Origin: Cognataquiflexum gelatinilyticum
Lineage (GTDB): Bacteria; Bacteroidota; Bacteroidia; Cytophagales; Cyclobacteriaceae
Reading direction: 5' to 3'
DNA: 64,000 nucleotides
NCBI RefSeq assembly: GCF_024813435.1
Contig: NZ_JANAEZ010000001.1
Location: 806,001 to 870,000 of the forward strand
The stretch's first letter is position 1. Every line of letters starts with the position of its first letter. Of the stretch, positions 23,904 through 32,744 are shown one piece after another. A program made the translations under genes and the position numbers. The notes under the pieces were generated by a model. It worked only from the letters and a program-made list of their open reading frames with translations. It searched no databases and was not told the DNA's origin.

Positions 23904-24365
23904 TCAATCCGGCCTAAACTTCATCTGAATTCCTCTCAAAAAATTCCTCAGAATCTGATCCTTGAGCAGGCGGTATTGGTCTTGCGTAGGTTTGCGGAAA
24001 AAAGCACTCAGTTCATGCTTACTGATATTGACATTTACCTTGGCTAATATCTCGAGGATCTCATCATCTTTCATATTCAAGGCAATCTTGAGCTTTTGGA
24101 AGATCATGTTATTAGTCAGGGTCTTCTCTGCCACCGGCTCCACGCCTTCCCGCTTGCCACGGCGGTCAATGATCAGGCCATTTAGAAAATACGCCAAGTC
24201 CTTGTCATAAATCCCCTTGTACTCAGGGTCTTCCTCTCGCTTCAGCCAATTACTCACCTCAGCCCTTGTGACGATCTTGCCGCCCAAGCCAAAAAGCGCA
24301 ATCATCTTGTCATCTCCAAAATCAAAAGTATAACGCAGGCTGCGGAGGATATCGTTGTTGGTCAT
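23904..24365 (-). CDS. DUF1456 (YehS-like) protein
   Basis: A 153-residue protein with two copies of the roughly 65-residue DUF1456 repeat. The first runs from MTNNDILRSLRYTFDFGDDKM to about 68; the second begins at LTNNMIFQKLKIALNMKDDE (about 83). The family is common in bacteria and looks DNA-binding, but its role is not established. It stands alone, divergent from the CIA30 gene. The start ATG at 24365 gives the canonical N-terminus. Confidence 0.9.
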   Translation of the reverse strand: MTNNDILRSLRYTFDFGDDKMIALFGLGGKIVTRAEVSNWLKREEDPEYKGIYDKDLAYFLNGLIIDRRGKREGVEPVAEKTLTNNMIFQKLKIALNMKDDEILEILAKVNVNISKHELSAFFRKPTQDQYRLLKDQILRNFLRGIQMKFRPD

Positions 24366-24487
24366 TTTCTTTAATTATTAATTCAAAATTAAGAATTCAG
24401 AATTCATATACGGGTAAAGATGATGGATTGGAGGAAGTTTTCCAATCCATTTTAAAACATTAACCTGCCAAATTCACTTCTTACAAT

Positions 24488-25045
24488 ATGTGGCAACTTG
24501 TCTTTTTCTTGGTATTTTACTTTTATTCGAATCCCTTTATGAAAAAAGATACTTTATTATTTGATTTTGGGGTAGGAAAGGATTTCGGAAATTGGTCCAT
24601 CGTCAACGATGGTGTCATGGGTGGACTTTCCCAATCCAAAGCGAGTCTGGAAACAGACGCACTACTTTTTACAGGAAATGTTTCCCTTGAAAACAATGGC
24701 GGATTCGTTTCCCTTCGCAGTCCATTGGGTAGCTACGACCTTTCGTCTTACGGGTATTGTGAAATCCGTTTCAAATCAGATACCCAAAGGAAGTTTGAGG
24801 TGTTGATTGAAAAAGACACTCCATTTTACCTTCCAAAATTCAGGGTAAAGTTTGGTGCCAAAGGTAAGGATTGGGAAACCGTCACCATCCCGCTTCGGGA
24901 TTTTGAAATCAGCAGAATGGGTACCACGGTCCAAAAGGGAATTGACCCGGAGGTCTTAAAAGAAATTCAGCGGATTGGGTTTATTTTGGCTGACAAGCAG
25001 GAAGGTACTTTCAATTTGTGGATCGATTATCTTAAGTTCTATTGA
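24488..25045 (+). CDS. CIA30-family (NDUFAF1-like) protein
   Basis: A 185-residue protein whose residues about 25-185 form a jelly-roll of the CIA30/complex I intermediate-associated family. WSIVNDGVMGGLSQSK, GGFVSLRS and YCEIRFKSD are typical, with a closing strand FNLWIDYLKFY. In bacteria the family's function is unclear; a carbohydrate-binding-like fold has been suggested. The first 17 residues are hydrophobic and could be a short signal; alternatively translation starts at 24539 (MKKDTLLFDF) and the protein is cytoplasmic. No operon partner is visible. Confidence 0.8.
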   Translation: MWQLVFFLVFYFYSNPFMKKDTLLFDFGVGKDFGNWSIVNDGVMGGLSQSKASLETDALLFTGNVSLENNGGFVSLRSPLGSYDLSSYGYCEIRFKSDTQRKFEVLIEKDTPFYLPKFRVKFGAKGKDWETVTIPLRDFEISRMGTTVQKGIDPEVLKEIQRIGFILADKQEGTFNLWIDYLKFY

Positions 25046-25090
25046 TTTTCTGATCATTTCAGGAGGGGTTTACCCTTCTTCGCCTTAAGC

Positions 25091-25225
25091 TCCGGTCTGC
25101 GTAAATCTGCGATATCTGCGGGAGAAAATGAATCCTTTTTCTCTGTGCCCTCTGTGTGCTCTGTGTTAAAATTAAAGACCCTTTGCGACCATTGCGAAAC
25201 CTCCGCGTCCATTGCGGTAATTAAA
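25091..25225. repeat. Dispersed intergenic repeat, family A
   Basis: Contains CTGCGTAAATCTGCGATATC and TGCGGGAGAAAATGA, then CTCTGTGCCCTCTGTGTGCT, then CCATTGCGAAACCTCCGCGT and ATTGCGGTAATTAAA. The order of blocks is the same as in 13651-13790, showing a repeat unit of about 135 bases with conserved ends and a variable middle. Confidence 0.75.
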
Positions 25226-25305
25226 CATTCATTTGGAAAAACACCCCATTTGGGACATATTTACCCTTTCATACTACTTCCATTACTAACCATCACAACA
25301 TTAAA

Positions 25306-27117
25306 ATGACCAATTCCTATTTCAAAAAATGCGCAGCCCTCCTAGGCTGTGTATTACTGACTGGATTTTTTGGCAATACTGCCCTTTTTGCCCAGCAGAC
25401 CGTCATGCTGAAAGACCTCTCCGCTTTCAAACCCAACAACGGCACCTGGCAGATGGCAGGCGATGTCTCGGGCGACCCGAACCAAGATAACTTCCTTAAG
25501 GTCTCCAAAGGTGAGGCCATCATTGTCAACCTCCCCACCAAAAAGAACAACGGACAAGATCTCATCTCCATCGAGGAATTCGGAGACATCGACCTCGAGC
25601 TTGAGGTCATGGTGGCTACCCATTCCAACTCCGGCGTATACCTCATGGGCCAATACGAAATTCAGATCCTAGACAGTTGGACCAAAACCACCGTCAAACC
25701 CGGAGACATGGGCGGCGTCTATGAGCGATGGGATGACAGCAAACCCGAAGGACAAAAAGGATATGAAGGCTATGCTCCAAGGCAGAATGTAGCCCGAGCA
25801 CCGGGAATCTGGCAGCAGCTTCGAGTTTCCTTCCAAGCCCCTAGGTTCAATGCTCAGGGAGAGAAAACCCAAAATGCGAAGTTTCTCTACATCCAACTCA
25901 ATGGCGTGACCATTCACGAAAACCTAGAACTCTTCGGTCCTACCCGCGGTTCACTGATGCCCAACGACATTGCCAAAGGTCCGCTGCGGATCCAAGGCGA
26001 CCATGGAGCGGTGGCTTTCCGCAATATCGAAATCACGAGATTTGATACACCGGCGCCTACCCTTTCTGACCTGAAGTATGAGACTTACAAAGGATTCTTT
26101 AACCAAGAACCTGATTTTTCAAAAATTGATGTGGCATCAATAGGTATCATCAAAGACATCAAAGACCCAATCCAAACCCCGACAGGGCAGAACCTGACCC
26201 GGTATATGGGAAATTTAAACGTTCCCGAAACTGGTGAATATACATTCCATTTTCTTGTTTCTTCAGGTACCGGTCAGCTTACCATCGACGGCAAAAAAGT
26301 CACAGGGATGGGCGAAGAATACCAAAGGGCAAATGTCTCCCTGACCAAAGGAACAGTTCCTGTTCAGATACTTGTCTCCAAGACCAAAGACTGGTCCGAC
26401 ACGGGACTTAACCTTTATGTATCAGGGCCGGGACTGCGCGAAATGCCTTTGTCCACAAGTGCCACAAGACAGCAATGGATGGTAGACCCGATCCTCGTCG
26501 ACCAACAGGATGTGCCAATGCTGAGGAGTTTTATGGATCTGCCTGACGGCAAAAGAATCACGCATGCTTTGTCTGTTTCCAGTCCGCAGCAGGTACATTA
26601 CTCTTATGACCTGAGCAAAGGCAACCTGTTGCAGGTATGGAGAGGTGGTTTCCTAGATGCCACGCCTATGTGGAATGATCGTGGAAACGGCGCATCCGTT
26701 CCACTCGGAGCAGTCGTATTCATCGGCAATCCTGAAAAGAACCTTCAGGGAATAGAATTCCAGTCTAACAATCAAAACTTTGATACGCAAGGTTACCAAA
26801 CTAAAAACGGGGGTGTGGAGTTTCTTTATGACATGCAGGGGATTGCCTTCAAGGACTTTATCATCAGCAGGGCTGACGGCAAGGGATTGGACAGGACACT
26901 TTCCGCCAGCGGAGGCACGGCCAACAAGCAATATGCGATCGCAGAAGGTGCAGACATCAAGCTGATCAAAGACGGATTGTATTGGGTAACGGACAAAGGC
27001 TTCTACATCCAGGTAGACCCCAAGTCAGCCAACAAACCAGTAATCCAAAGCAGCGGTGACAAGCAGCAGCTTTTGGTTTCTCTCAATTCCCAAATCCAAT
27101 ATGCCATCTTATTTTAA
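25306..27117 (+). CDS. Secreted DUF1080 (3-keto-disaccharide hydrolase-like) protein with PA14 domain
   Basis: A 603-residue exported protein with a signal peptide ending in LFAQQ (about residue 30). Residues about 33-248 are a DUF1080 (3-keto-disaccharide hydrolase) jelly-roll: FGDIDLELEVMVATHSNSGV, YEIQILDSW, GPLRIQGDHGAVAFRNIEI. A PA14-like domain follows (about 263-385, with GNLNVPETGEYTFHFLVSSG). The C-terminal 200 residues are unassigned. Both recognised domains point to binding or hydrolysis of oligosaccharides outside the cytoplasm. The next gene, 18 bases downstream, encodes a heme-containing dehydrogenase, so oxidation of a sugar and processing of the keto product may be linked. Confidence 0.85.
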   Translation: MTNSYFKKCAALLGCVLLTGFFGNTALFAQQTVMLKDLSAFKPNNGTWQMAGDVSGDPNQDNFLKVSKGEAIIVNLPTKKNNGQDLISIEEFGDIDLELEVMVATHSNSGVYLMGQYEIQILDSWTKTTVKPGDMGGVYERWDDSKPEGQKGYEGYAPRQNVARAPGIWQQLRVSFQAPRFNAQGEKTQNAKFLYIQLNGVTIHENLELFGPTRGSLMPNDIAKGPLRIQGDHGAVAFRNIEITRFDTPAPTLSDLKYETYKGFFNQEPDFSKIDVASIGIIKDIKDPIQTPTGQNLTRYMGNLNVPETGEYTFHFLVSSGTGQLTIDGKKVTGMGEEYQRANVSLTKGTVPVQILVSKTKDWSDTGLNLYVSGPGLREMPLSTSATRQQWMVDPILVDQQDVPMLRSFMDLPDGKRITHALSVSSPQQVHYSYDLSKGNLLQVWRGGFLDATPMWNDRGNGASVPLGAVVFIGNPEKNLQGIEFQSNNQNFDTQGYQTKNGGVEFLYDMQGIAFKDFIISRADGKGLDRTLSASGGTANKQYAIAEGADIKLIKDGLYWVTDKGFYIQVDPKSANKPVIQSSGDKQQLLVSLNSQIQYAILF

Positions 27118-27135
27118 CTTATTGACAATTAGAAT

Positions 27136-29103
27136 ATGAAGACCATTTATTCAACATATATTACTGTCTTGGCACTCGGAATTTTGGGATTGTTTTCCCG
27201 TCCGGCCATGGCACAGGAGTCTCCATTAGAGGAGGATTATTACAAAATCATGAAGGTAAGCAGTCCGGAAGGAACGCTCCTTGAGGTGGGCGGATTGGCT
27301 CTGATGCCAAATGGTAACCTTGGCGTGGCTACCAGAAGAGGTGATATTTTCATCGTAGAAAATCCCACAAGTCCAAGACCTTACTTCAGGAAATTTGCTT
27401 CAGGGCTTCACGAAATCCTCGGATTGACCTATCAGGACGGTTCATGGATCTGTGCCCAAAGGGGTGAACTCACCAAAGTCACCGACACAGACAAAGACGG
27501 ATACGCAGACAAATACGAGACGATCTATGCTTGGGACATCTCAGGGCATTACCATGAATATAGCTTTGGGCCCAAAGTCAGCACCGATGGAAATTACTTT
27601 GTTTCCGGCAATGTGGCCTTTGGCAATGAAGAATGGTGGAGAGGTGAAAGCCGCGTGCCGTACAGAGGTTGGGTGATGAAAATCTCCCCTGATGGCAAAA
27701 TGGAGCCTTGGGCCACAGGCATGCGCTCTCCCGCAGGATTGGGCATCATAGACGGAGAATTATTTTACACCGACAACCAGGGTGATTACATGGCTTCAGG
27801 TGGTTTGTGGCATTTGGAAAAGGGAGATTTTACCGGACACCCTGCAGGCTTGGCCTGGACAGGATTGGCGGGACCACCCTTCAAGCTGACATCTGAGCAA
27901 TTTGACGCAGTAGTCGATCCAAGGAAAATCAAAAACACTTACGGCCGGTATATCAAGCCTGAAAATGTGGTGGACGAGGAATTCATCACACTCTTTGAGG
28001 CCAAAGAAAAAATCCCATCCATCAAGCTTCCGGCAGTTTGGTTGCCACATGGCATCCACGGCATCTCGAATTCTGAGCCATTGCAGATTCCAAAAGGACA
28101 TTTGGGTCCATTCGAAGGTCAGGTCCTCGTAGGAGATCAGGGTCAGAGCAAGATCATGCGTGTCATGCTGGAGAAAGTAAACGGTCAATATCAGGGTGCT
28201 TCCATTGACTTCAGGGCAGGCTTCCAATCCGGCGTGATGAGAATTGCCTTCGGAGCGGACAAGTCGCTTTTTGTGGGCGAGACCAACAGGGGTTGGGGTT
28301 CCGCAGGCGAAGCCAATGAAGGCTTGCAGCGTATGGTATGGAACAATGAAATCCCTTTCGAAATGAGAACCGTCAAGGCCATGCCTGATGGTTTTGAGAT
28401 AGAATTTACCAAGCCTGTCAATATCAATTCAGCAGAGGACTTGGCTTCGTATGCCGTTCAGAGCTTTACCTACAAATACCATCCGGTCTATGGAAGTCCT
28501 CCTGTCAATATTCAGGATAATGTCATCTCGGGAGTAAAGGTATCGGCTGATCGCATGAAAGTAAGGATTGTAGTCGATGGCTTGAGAAGGTATCACATCC
28601 ACAAAATATCCTTGGATGGCGTCCGGGAGAGTATCGAATCCCATTCGCTGGTTCATGGTACGGCATATTACACACTGAACAATATTCCCGAAGGGGCAAA
28701 GTTGGCAGAGGATGAACTCAGTAAGTACAACTCCGTAGCCGAGAAAGCAAAACAGGAAGCTGAAGCAGCGAAGAAAGCCGCCGCTTCTCCAAAGAAAGCA
28801 CCTGTTGCAATTGCCGCCAAACCGGTAGCAGCGGCCAATGAAGTTCCTTCACTTGAGGTTATCAATGCCTTGCTTGCTAAAAATACCTGTACCGCCTGCC
28901 ACAATGCCACCAAGCGACAAGTTGGTCCAGCTTATGCAGAAATAGCCAAAAGGAAATATTCCAATGAGAAAATCGTGGAACTGATCTACAACCCAAAACC
29001 AGAGAATTGGCCGGATTATGCCACGCCGATGGCAGCGATGCCTCAGGTTCCAAGAGAGGAAGCTTTGAAGATTGCGGCTTGGATCAATTCGTTAGCAAAG
29101 TGA
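27136..29103 (+). CDS. Periplasmic beta-propeller dehydrogenase (sorbosone/PQQ-type) with C-terminal cytochrome c domain
   Basis: A 655-residue secreted protein (signal peptide ending in AMAQES, about residue 27). Residues about 40-420 form a beta-propeller of the soluble aldose/sorbosone dehydrogenase type (LLEVGGLALMPNGNLGVATRRG, GEDYM-like blades, LVGDQGQSKIMRV), including a calcium-type loop DTDKDGYADKYE. An Ala/Lys-rich linker (about 525-570) leads to a cytochrome c domain with CTACH (about 585-589) and a Met in TPMAAMPQ. Electrons from substrate oxidation would pass to the fused heme. Whether PQQ is bound cannot be told from the sequence. It forms an operon with the DUF1080 gene. Confidence 0.82.
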   Translation: MKTIYSTYITVLALGILGLFSRPAMAQESPLEEDYYKIMKVSSPEGTLLEVGGLALMPNGNLGVATRRGDIFIVENPTSPRPYFRKFASGLHEILGLTYQDGSWICAQRGELTKVTDTDKDGYADKYETIYAWDISGHYHEYSFGPKVSTDGNYFVSGNVAFGNEEWWRGESRVPYRGWVMKISPDGKMEPWATGMRSPAGLGIIDGELFYTDNQGDYMASGGLWHLEKGDFTGHPAGLAWTGLAGPPFKLTSEQFDAVVDPRKIKNTYGRYIKPENVVDEEFITLFEAKEKIPSIKLPAVWLPHGIHGISNSEPLQIPKGHLGPFEGQVLVGDQGQSKIMRVMLEKVNGQYQGASIDFRAGFQSGVMRIAFGADKSLFVGETNRGWGSAGEANEGLQRMVWNNEIPFEMRTVKAMPDGFEIEFTKPVNINSAEDLASYAVQSFTYKYHPVYGSPPVNIQDNVISGVKVSADRMKVRIVVDGLRRYHIHKISLDGVRESIESHSLVHGTAYYTLNNIPEGAKLAEDELSKYNSVAEKAKQEAEAAKKAAASPKKAPVAIAAKPVAAANEVPSLEVINALLAKNTCTACHNATKRQVGPAYAEIAKRKYSNEKIVELIYNPKPENWPDYATPMAAMPQVPREEALKIAAWINSLAK

Positions 29104-29524
29104 TTTAATTGTTCTATTGGTTGTATTTGTTGTCATGGTTCTCTGTTTCGCGTTGTCAGGTTGTCGGGTTTTCGAGTCCGTCACCCTGAAGCACGAAGGG
29201 TGGTCCCTGAGCGAAGTCGAAGGGTCTCTAGGGGATTGGTTCTAATTGTTCTAGTGGTTGTAATAGTTGTATGCTTCGTCTTATCAGGTTTTCAGTTTTC
29301 TGATAATCTGCTTCGCATTGACGATTGAATCTCGACTGATCACTGCCTGCTGAGACTGGCGACTTCCTAGAAACTTGATACTTTTCATTCTCGCTTCTCG
29401 GTTCTCGCCTCTCGTCTCTCGTCTCTCACTTCTTGAAACTTGGTTCTTGATACTTGATATAATTCTCCTTTTTATTCTAATCAAATCTTGGCAAATTTGA
29501 ATCTGACAGAAAAAGACTCCTCTT
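29104..29524. repeat. Gene-free stretch made of several dispersed repeat families
   Basis: From left to right: GGTTGTATTTGTTGT-type text (29110-29140) and TTCTAGTGGTTGTAATAGTT (29250-29270), family C; CACCCTGAAGCACGAAGGGT and GAGCGAAGTCGAAGGGTCTC (29180-29230), family E; TCGCTTCTCGGTTCTCGCCT with CTTGATACTTGATAT (29390-29462), family B. Related copies lie at 34285-34606, 53455-53924 and 56685-56832. No gene is visible. Confidence 0.7.
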
Positions 29525-30511
29525 TTGGAAAAGCTAATTGACCAACATAACAGAATCCACAATTACCTCCGGATATCGCTGACCGATAGCTGTAACTTCC
29601 GTTGCGCCTATTGCATGCCCAATGAGGAAATCGAGTGCCTGCCCAATTCCAAACTCATGTCCACCTTAGAGATTGAACAGATCGCCAAGACTTTTGTGGA
29701 CCTCGGAGTTAAGAAAATCAGGTTGACAGGTGGCGAACCTTTGGTCAGAAAAGAGTTTCCTGATATTGTACAGCGGCTTTCCAAGTTACCGGTAGAACTC
29801 ACCATGACCACCAACGGTGTTTTGGTGCACAAGCATTTGCAGCTTTTTAAGGATGCCGGAATCCGTTCCCTCAATGTCAGTCTTGACACCCTGAATCCCG
29901 AAACATTCTTCAAACTAACCAAAAGAAACCAATTCCAACAGGTTTGGGATAACATCCTTCTGTTACTTGAGCATGGTTTCCGAGTCAAGGTCAACGCCGT
30001 AGCTCTCAATGGAATCATTGAAGATGAACTCTTGGACTTTGTAAGGATCACTGAAAAACTTCCACTTCACGTCCGCTTCATCGAGTTTATGCCTTTTTCG
30101 GGCAACCATTGGAAAAGTGAAAAAGTCATCACCGCTAAGCAGATGCTCGAGGTGGTGCAGGCCGAAATGGAGGTCGTCAAACTGCAGGATCAGGTCCATG
30201 ATACAGCCAAAAAATATAAAGTGGTAGGTTATGAGGGGACTTTTGCCTTTATCACCACGATGAGTGAACACTTCTGCGGCGACTGTAACAGGATGCGGGT
30301 CACGGCAGACGGCAAGATGAAGAATTGCCTTTTTGGCAAAGAGGAAATGGACCTATTGGGGACGCTTCGCAAAGGTGAGGACATCTTGCCCCTGATCAGG
30401 CTTTCCATTTTCCGAAAACATGCCATGCTCGGAGGACAGTTTTCACCTGACTACCTCAAAGCCGAAGCAGACAAAATCGAAAACCGCAGCATGATCAAAA
30501 TCGGCGGTTAG
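29525..30511 (+). CDS. moaA: GTP 3',8-cyclase MoaA
   Basis: A 328-residue radical SAM enzyme for the first step of molybdenum cofactor synthesis, converting GTP to (8S)-3',8-cyclo-7,8-dihydro-GTP. CNFRCAYC (Cys23, 27, 30) binds the SAM cluster, and a second cluster is held by HFCGDCNRMR and MKNCLFG near residues 252-272. LTGGEPL is the SAM-binding GGE motif. The protein ends in Gly-Gly, as needed for MoaA activity. The start appears to be TTG at 29525, since no suitable ATG precedes the conserved start. It leads the operon moaA-moeA-TSUP-moaD-moeB-moaE. Confidence 0.95.
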   Translation: MEKLIDQHNRIHNYLRISLTDSCNFRCAYCMPNEEIECLPNSKLMSTLEIEQIAKTFVDLGVKKIRLTGGEPLVRKEFPDIVQRLSKLPVELTMTTNGVLVHKHLQLFKDAGIRSLNVSLDTLNPETFFKLTKRNQFQQVWDNILLLLEHGFRVKVNAVALNGIIEDELLDFVRITEKLPLHVRFIEFMPFSGNHWKSEKVITAKQMLEVVQAEMEVVKLQDQVHDTAKKYKVVGYEGTFAFITTMSEHFCGDCNRMRVTADGKMKNCLFGKEEMDLLGTLRKGEDILPLIRLSIFRKHAMLGGQFSPDYLKAEADKIENRSMIKIGG

Positions 30512-30520
30512 CCTTTATGT

Positions 30521-31702
30521 ATGATTTCAGTAAGCGAAGCAAAAAAAATCCTCAACAACCACCTGATTCTCGGCAAAAGAATTTTTGTTGACCTTGGCGC
30601 TGCCAACGGTTTGGTATTGGCGGAGGATATTTTCTCCCCTATAGATATTCCTTCTTTTGACAATTCAGCCATGGATGGCTATGCCATTTTTTGGCAGGAA
30701 GGCAATCCCATAAGAAACCTCCGTCCGATCTCCAAAAGCAAAGCCGGAGATATGGAGGTGTTGACTTTGGATCAAAATGAGGCCATCCGCATCTTTACCG
30801 GGGCCCCTGTACCTTCTGGCGCAGACACGGTTATTCCTCAGGAGTGGGTAAAAACAGAAAACGGACAATTGGTATTTGATCCTGAGAAATTCAAAAAAGG
30901 CGCCAACTTCCGGGCAAAAGGAGCCCAAAATAAATCTGGCGACCTCATTGCCAAAATAGGTAGTCCCATTACTCCCGGAATGGTAGGCTTGTTGGCATCG
31001 GTCGGAATGGAAAAAATCCCCGTTTACAGTCCGCCTGCTATTGGGATAATCCTTACAGGTGATGAATTGGAGGAAATCGGAAAGCCTTTGGCGTTTGGAA
31101 AAATCTACAACGCCAATGGACCCATCCTCGAATCTTACCTCCATCAGCTTGGAATCCATGCTATTCAAATCGGCAAAGCCATCGATGAACCTGAAAAACT
31201 GCAGGAAAAAATCAATGACTATTTAGGGAAATATGACATCCTGATCCTATCGGGAGGTATTTCGGTGGGTGAATATGATTATGTCAAAGAAGGATTGCGC
31301 CAAGCTGGAGTGCAGGAACTTTTCTATAAAGTGAAGCAAAAGCCCGGTAAACCGCTTTTTGTAGGGCAGCGGAAAAACCAATGGATTTTTGCTTTGCCGG
31401 GAAATCCCGCTTCTACCCTTACCTGCTTCAACCAATATGTCAAACCCTGCATTGAGGCATGGATGGGAAAAACAGATATTTGGAAACCAAGCGGTACCTA
31501 TCCCTTGGCTGATAATTTTGAAAAAACTAAAGGCCTCACTTTTTTCCTCAAAGCAAAGCTTGAAAACGAAAAAGTGATCATCCTGCCCGGTCAGGAATCC
31601 TTTAACCTGATCTCGTATGGTTCCGCCAACTGCATCTCTGAAGTCGGAGAGGAAGTGCAGTTTTTGGAGAAAGGTACCAAGGTCAATATCTATGAATGGT
31701 AA
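30521..31702 (+). CDS. moeA: Molybdopterin molybdotransferase MoeA
   Basis: A 393-residue MoeA that inserts molybdate into adenylylated molybdopterin. Visible motifs are FDNSAMDGYA (about 45-54), IFTGAPVPSGADTVIPQE (about 90-107), the MPT-binding LTGDEL and LSGGISVGEYDYVKEGL (about 243-259), and the ALPGNPAS loop (about 290). It starts 9 bases after moaA and ends 3 bases before the TSUP transporter gene. Confidence 0.95.
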   Translation: MISVSEAKKILNNHLILGKRIFVDLGAANGLVLAEDIFSPIDIPSFDNSAMDGYAIFWQEGNPIRNLRPISKSKAGDMEVLTLDQNEAIRIFTGAPVPSGADTVIPQEWVKTENGQLVFDPEKFKKGANFRAKGAQNKSGDLIAKIGSPITPGMVGLLASVGMEKIPVYSPPAIGIILTGDELEEIGKPLAFGKIYNANGPILESYLHQLGIHAIQIGKAIDEPEKLQEKINDYLGKYDILILSGGISVGEYDYVKEGLRQAGVQELFYKVKQKPGKPLFVGQRKNQWIFALPGNPASTLTCFNQYVKPCIEAWMGKTDIWKPSGTYPLADNFEKTKGLTFFLKAKLENEKVIILPGQESFNLISYGSANCISEVGEEVQFLEKGTKVNIYEW

Positions 31703-31705
31703 AGT

Positions 31706-32449
31706 ATGACAGAAGGATTGAATGAACTTATACTTTACCTCATACTTCCCATCGTGGCTTTTTTGTATGCCTCCGTGGGTCATGGTGGTGCAAGCAGCTA
31801 CCTGATGGTGTTGGCTTTGTTGAATTTTGCACCTGAACAAATCCGTCCCACAGCGCTGATCATGAATATGTTTGTCTCGCTGATGGCTTTTCTTTCTTTT
31901 CGGAAGGCAAGCACTTTCCCGACTTCCCTGTTTATCTCATTGGTCATTTTCTCAATACCCGCTGCTTATTTTGGTGGAAGTATATTGGTGGATACTGTTT
32001 TGTACAAAAGGATTTTGGGGGTATTGTTGTTTTTCCCCATCCTAAGATTCTTGAATGTTTTTCCAGTATCTGACCGTCCTGCCACGGAAAGGCAGTGGTG
32101 GATGGGACCAGTCTTGGGTTTGGTTATTGGCTTCTTTTCCGGTTTGATAGGCATAGGAGGCGGAATCATTCTTTCTCCTATCTTGCTGATGCTGGGTTGG
32201 ACCAATATGAAAGAAACCGCCGCCGTTTCAGCGCTGTTCATCTTTTTCAACTCTGTATCGGGGTTCCTTGGAGCAGATGGTTTTCAGGTGGAGATCGACC
32301 GACAACTTTGGATCGTTATGCCGCTGACCATTGCAGGAGGAGCATTAGGCGCTTACCTTGGTGCAAAAAAATTCAATCCCGTCATGATCAAATACCTCCT
32401 TACCGTAGTATTGTTCATTGCAGCGGTAAAGTTGATCTGGCCGGGCTGA
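31706..32449 (+). CDS. TSUP (TauE/SafE) family membrane transporter
   Basis: A 247-residue protein with about eight membrane helices in two related halves. SVGHGGASSYLMVLALL in the first half and GFFSGLIGIGGGIILSPILL in the second are the repeated TSUP motifs. The family exports or imports sulfur-containing or organic anions such as sulfite, sulfoacetate or taurine. Its placement inside a molybdenum cofactor operon, 3 bases after moeA, suggests a link to sulfite (substrate of a molybdenum sulfite oxidase) or to another oxyanion. That link is inferred from context only; no sulfite oxidase gene is in the window. Confidence 0.88.
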   Translation: MTEGLNELILYLILPIVAFLYASVGHGGASSYLMVLALLNFAPEQIRPTALIMNMFVSLMAFLSFRKASTFPTSLFISLVIFSIPAAYFGGSILVDTVLYKRILGVLLFFPILRFLNVFPVSDRPATERQWWMGPVLGLVIGFFSGLIGIGGGIILSPILLMLGWTNMKETAAVSALFIFFNSVSGFLGADGFQVEIDRQLWIVMPLTIAGGALGAYLGAKKFNPVMIKYLLTVVLFIAAVKLIWPG

Positions 32450-32489
32450 AAATCTAATTATTCCAATTCTAATATGTAAATTAGAACCT

Positions 32490-32732
32490 ATGACACTTAC
32501 AAGTATCCGTGTGGTTGCATTCGGAATGATTGCCGAAAAAATCAAAATCAATCAATTGGAATTGGAATACATGCCGGACACAGAAGTCCTGTTAGGCTAT
32601 CTCTACCAACAATACCCCGACCTTCAGCATACCAAGTTTAGCATTGCAATCAATAAAAAAATGGCAGTCGGAAAGACAGCCATTCCTGTCGGTGCAGAAG
32701 TTGCACTCCTCCCTCCTTTTTCCGGAGGTTAA
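32490..32732 (+). CDS. moaD: Molybdopterin synthase small subunit MoaD
   Basis: An 80-residue ubiquitin-fold sulfur carrier. It ends in PPFSGG, the di-glycine tail that MoeB adenylylates and that carries the thiocarboxylate used by molybdopterin synthase. KTAIPVGAEVALLPP is the conserved strand before the tail. It sits directly before moeB (12 bases) and close to moaE, its partner subunit. Confidence 0.93.
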   Translation: MTLTSIRVVAFGMIAEKIKINQLELEYMPDTEVLLGYLYQQYPDLQHTKFSIAINKKMAVGKTAIPVGAEVALLPPFSGG

Positions 32733-32744
32733 TAAAAAGATGAT

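Noticed and set aside
23707..23907. Open frame rich in WLMVN repeats
   Set aside because: It is the 15-bp tandem repeat translated, open only because the period is divisible by three.
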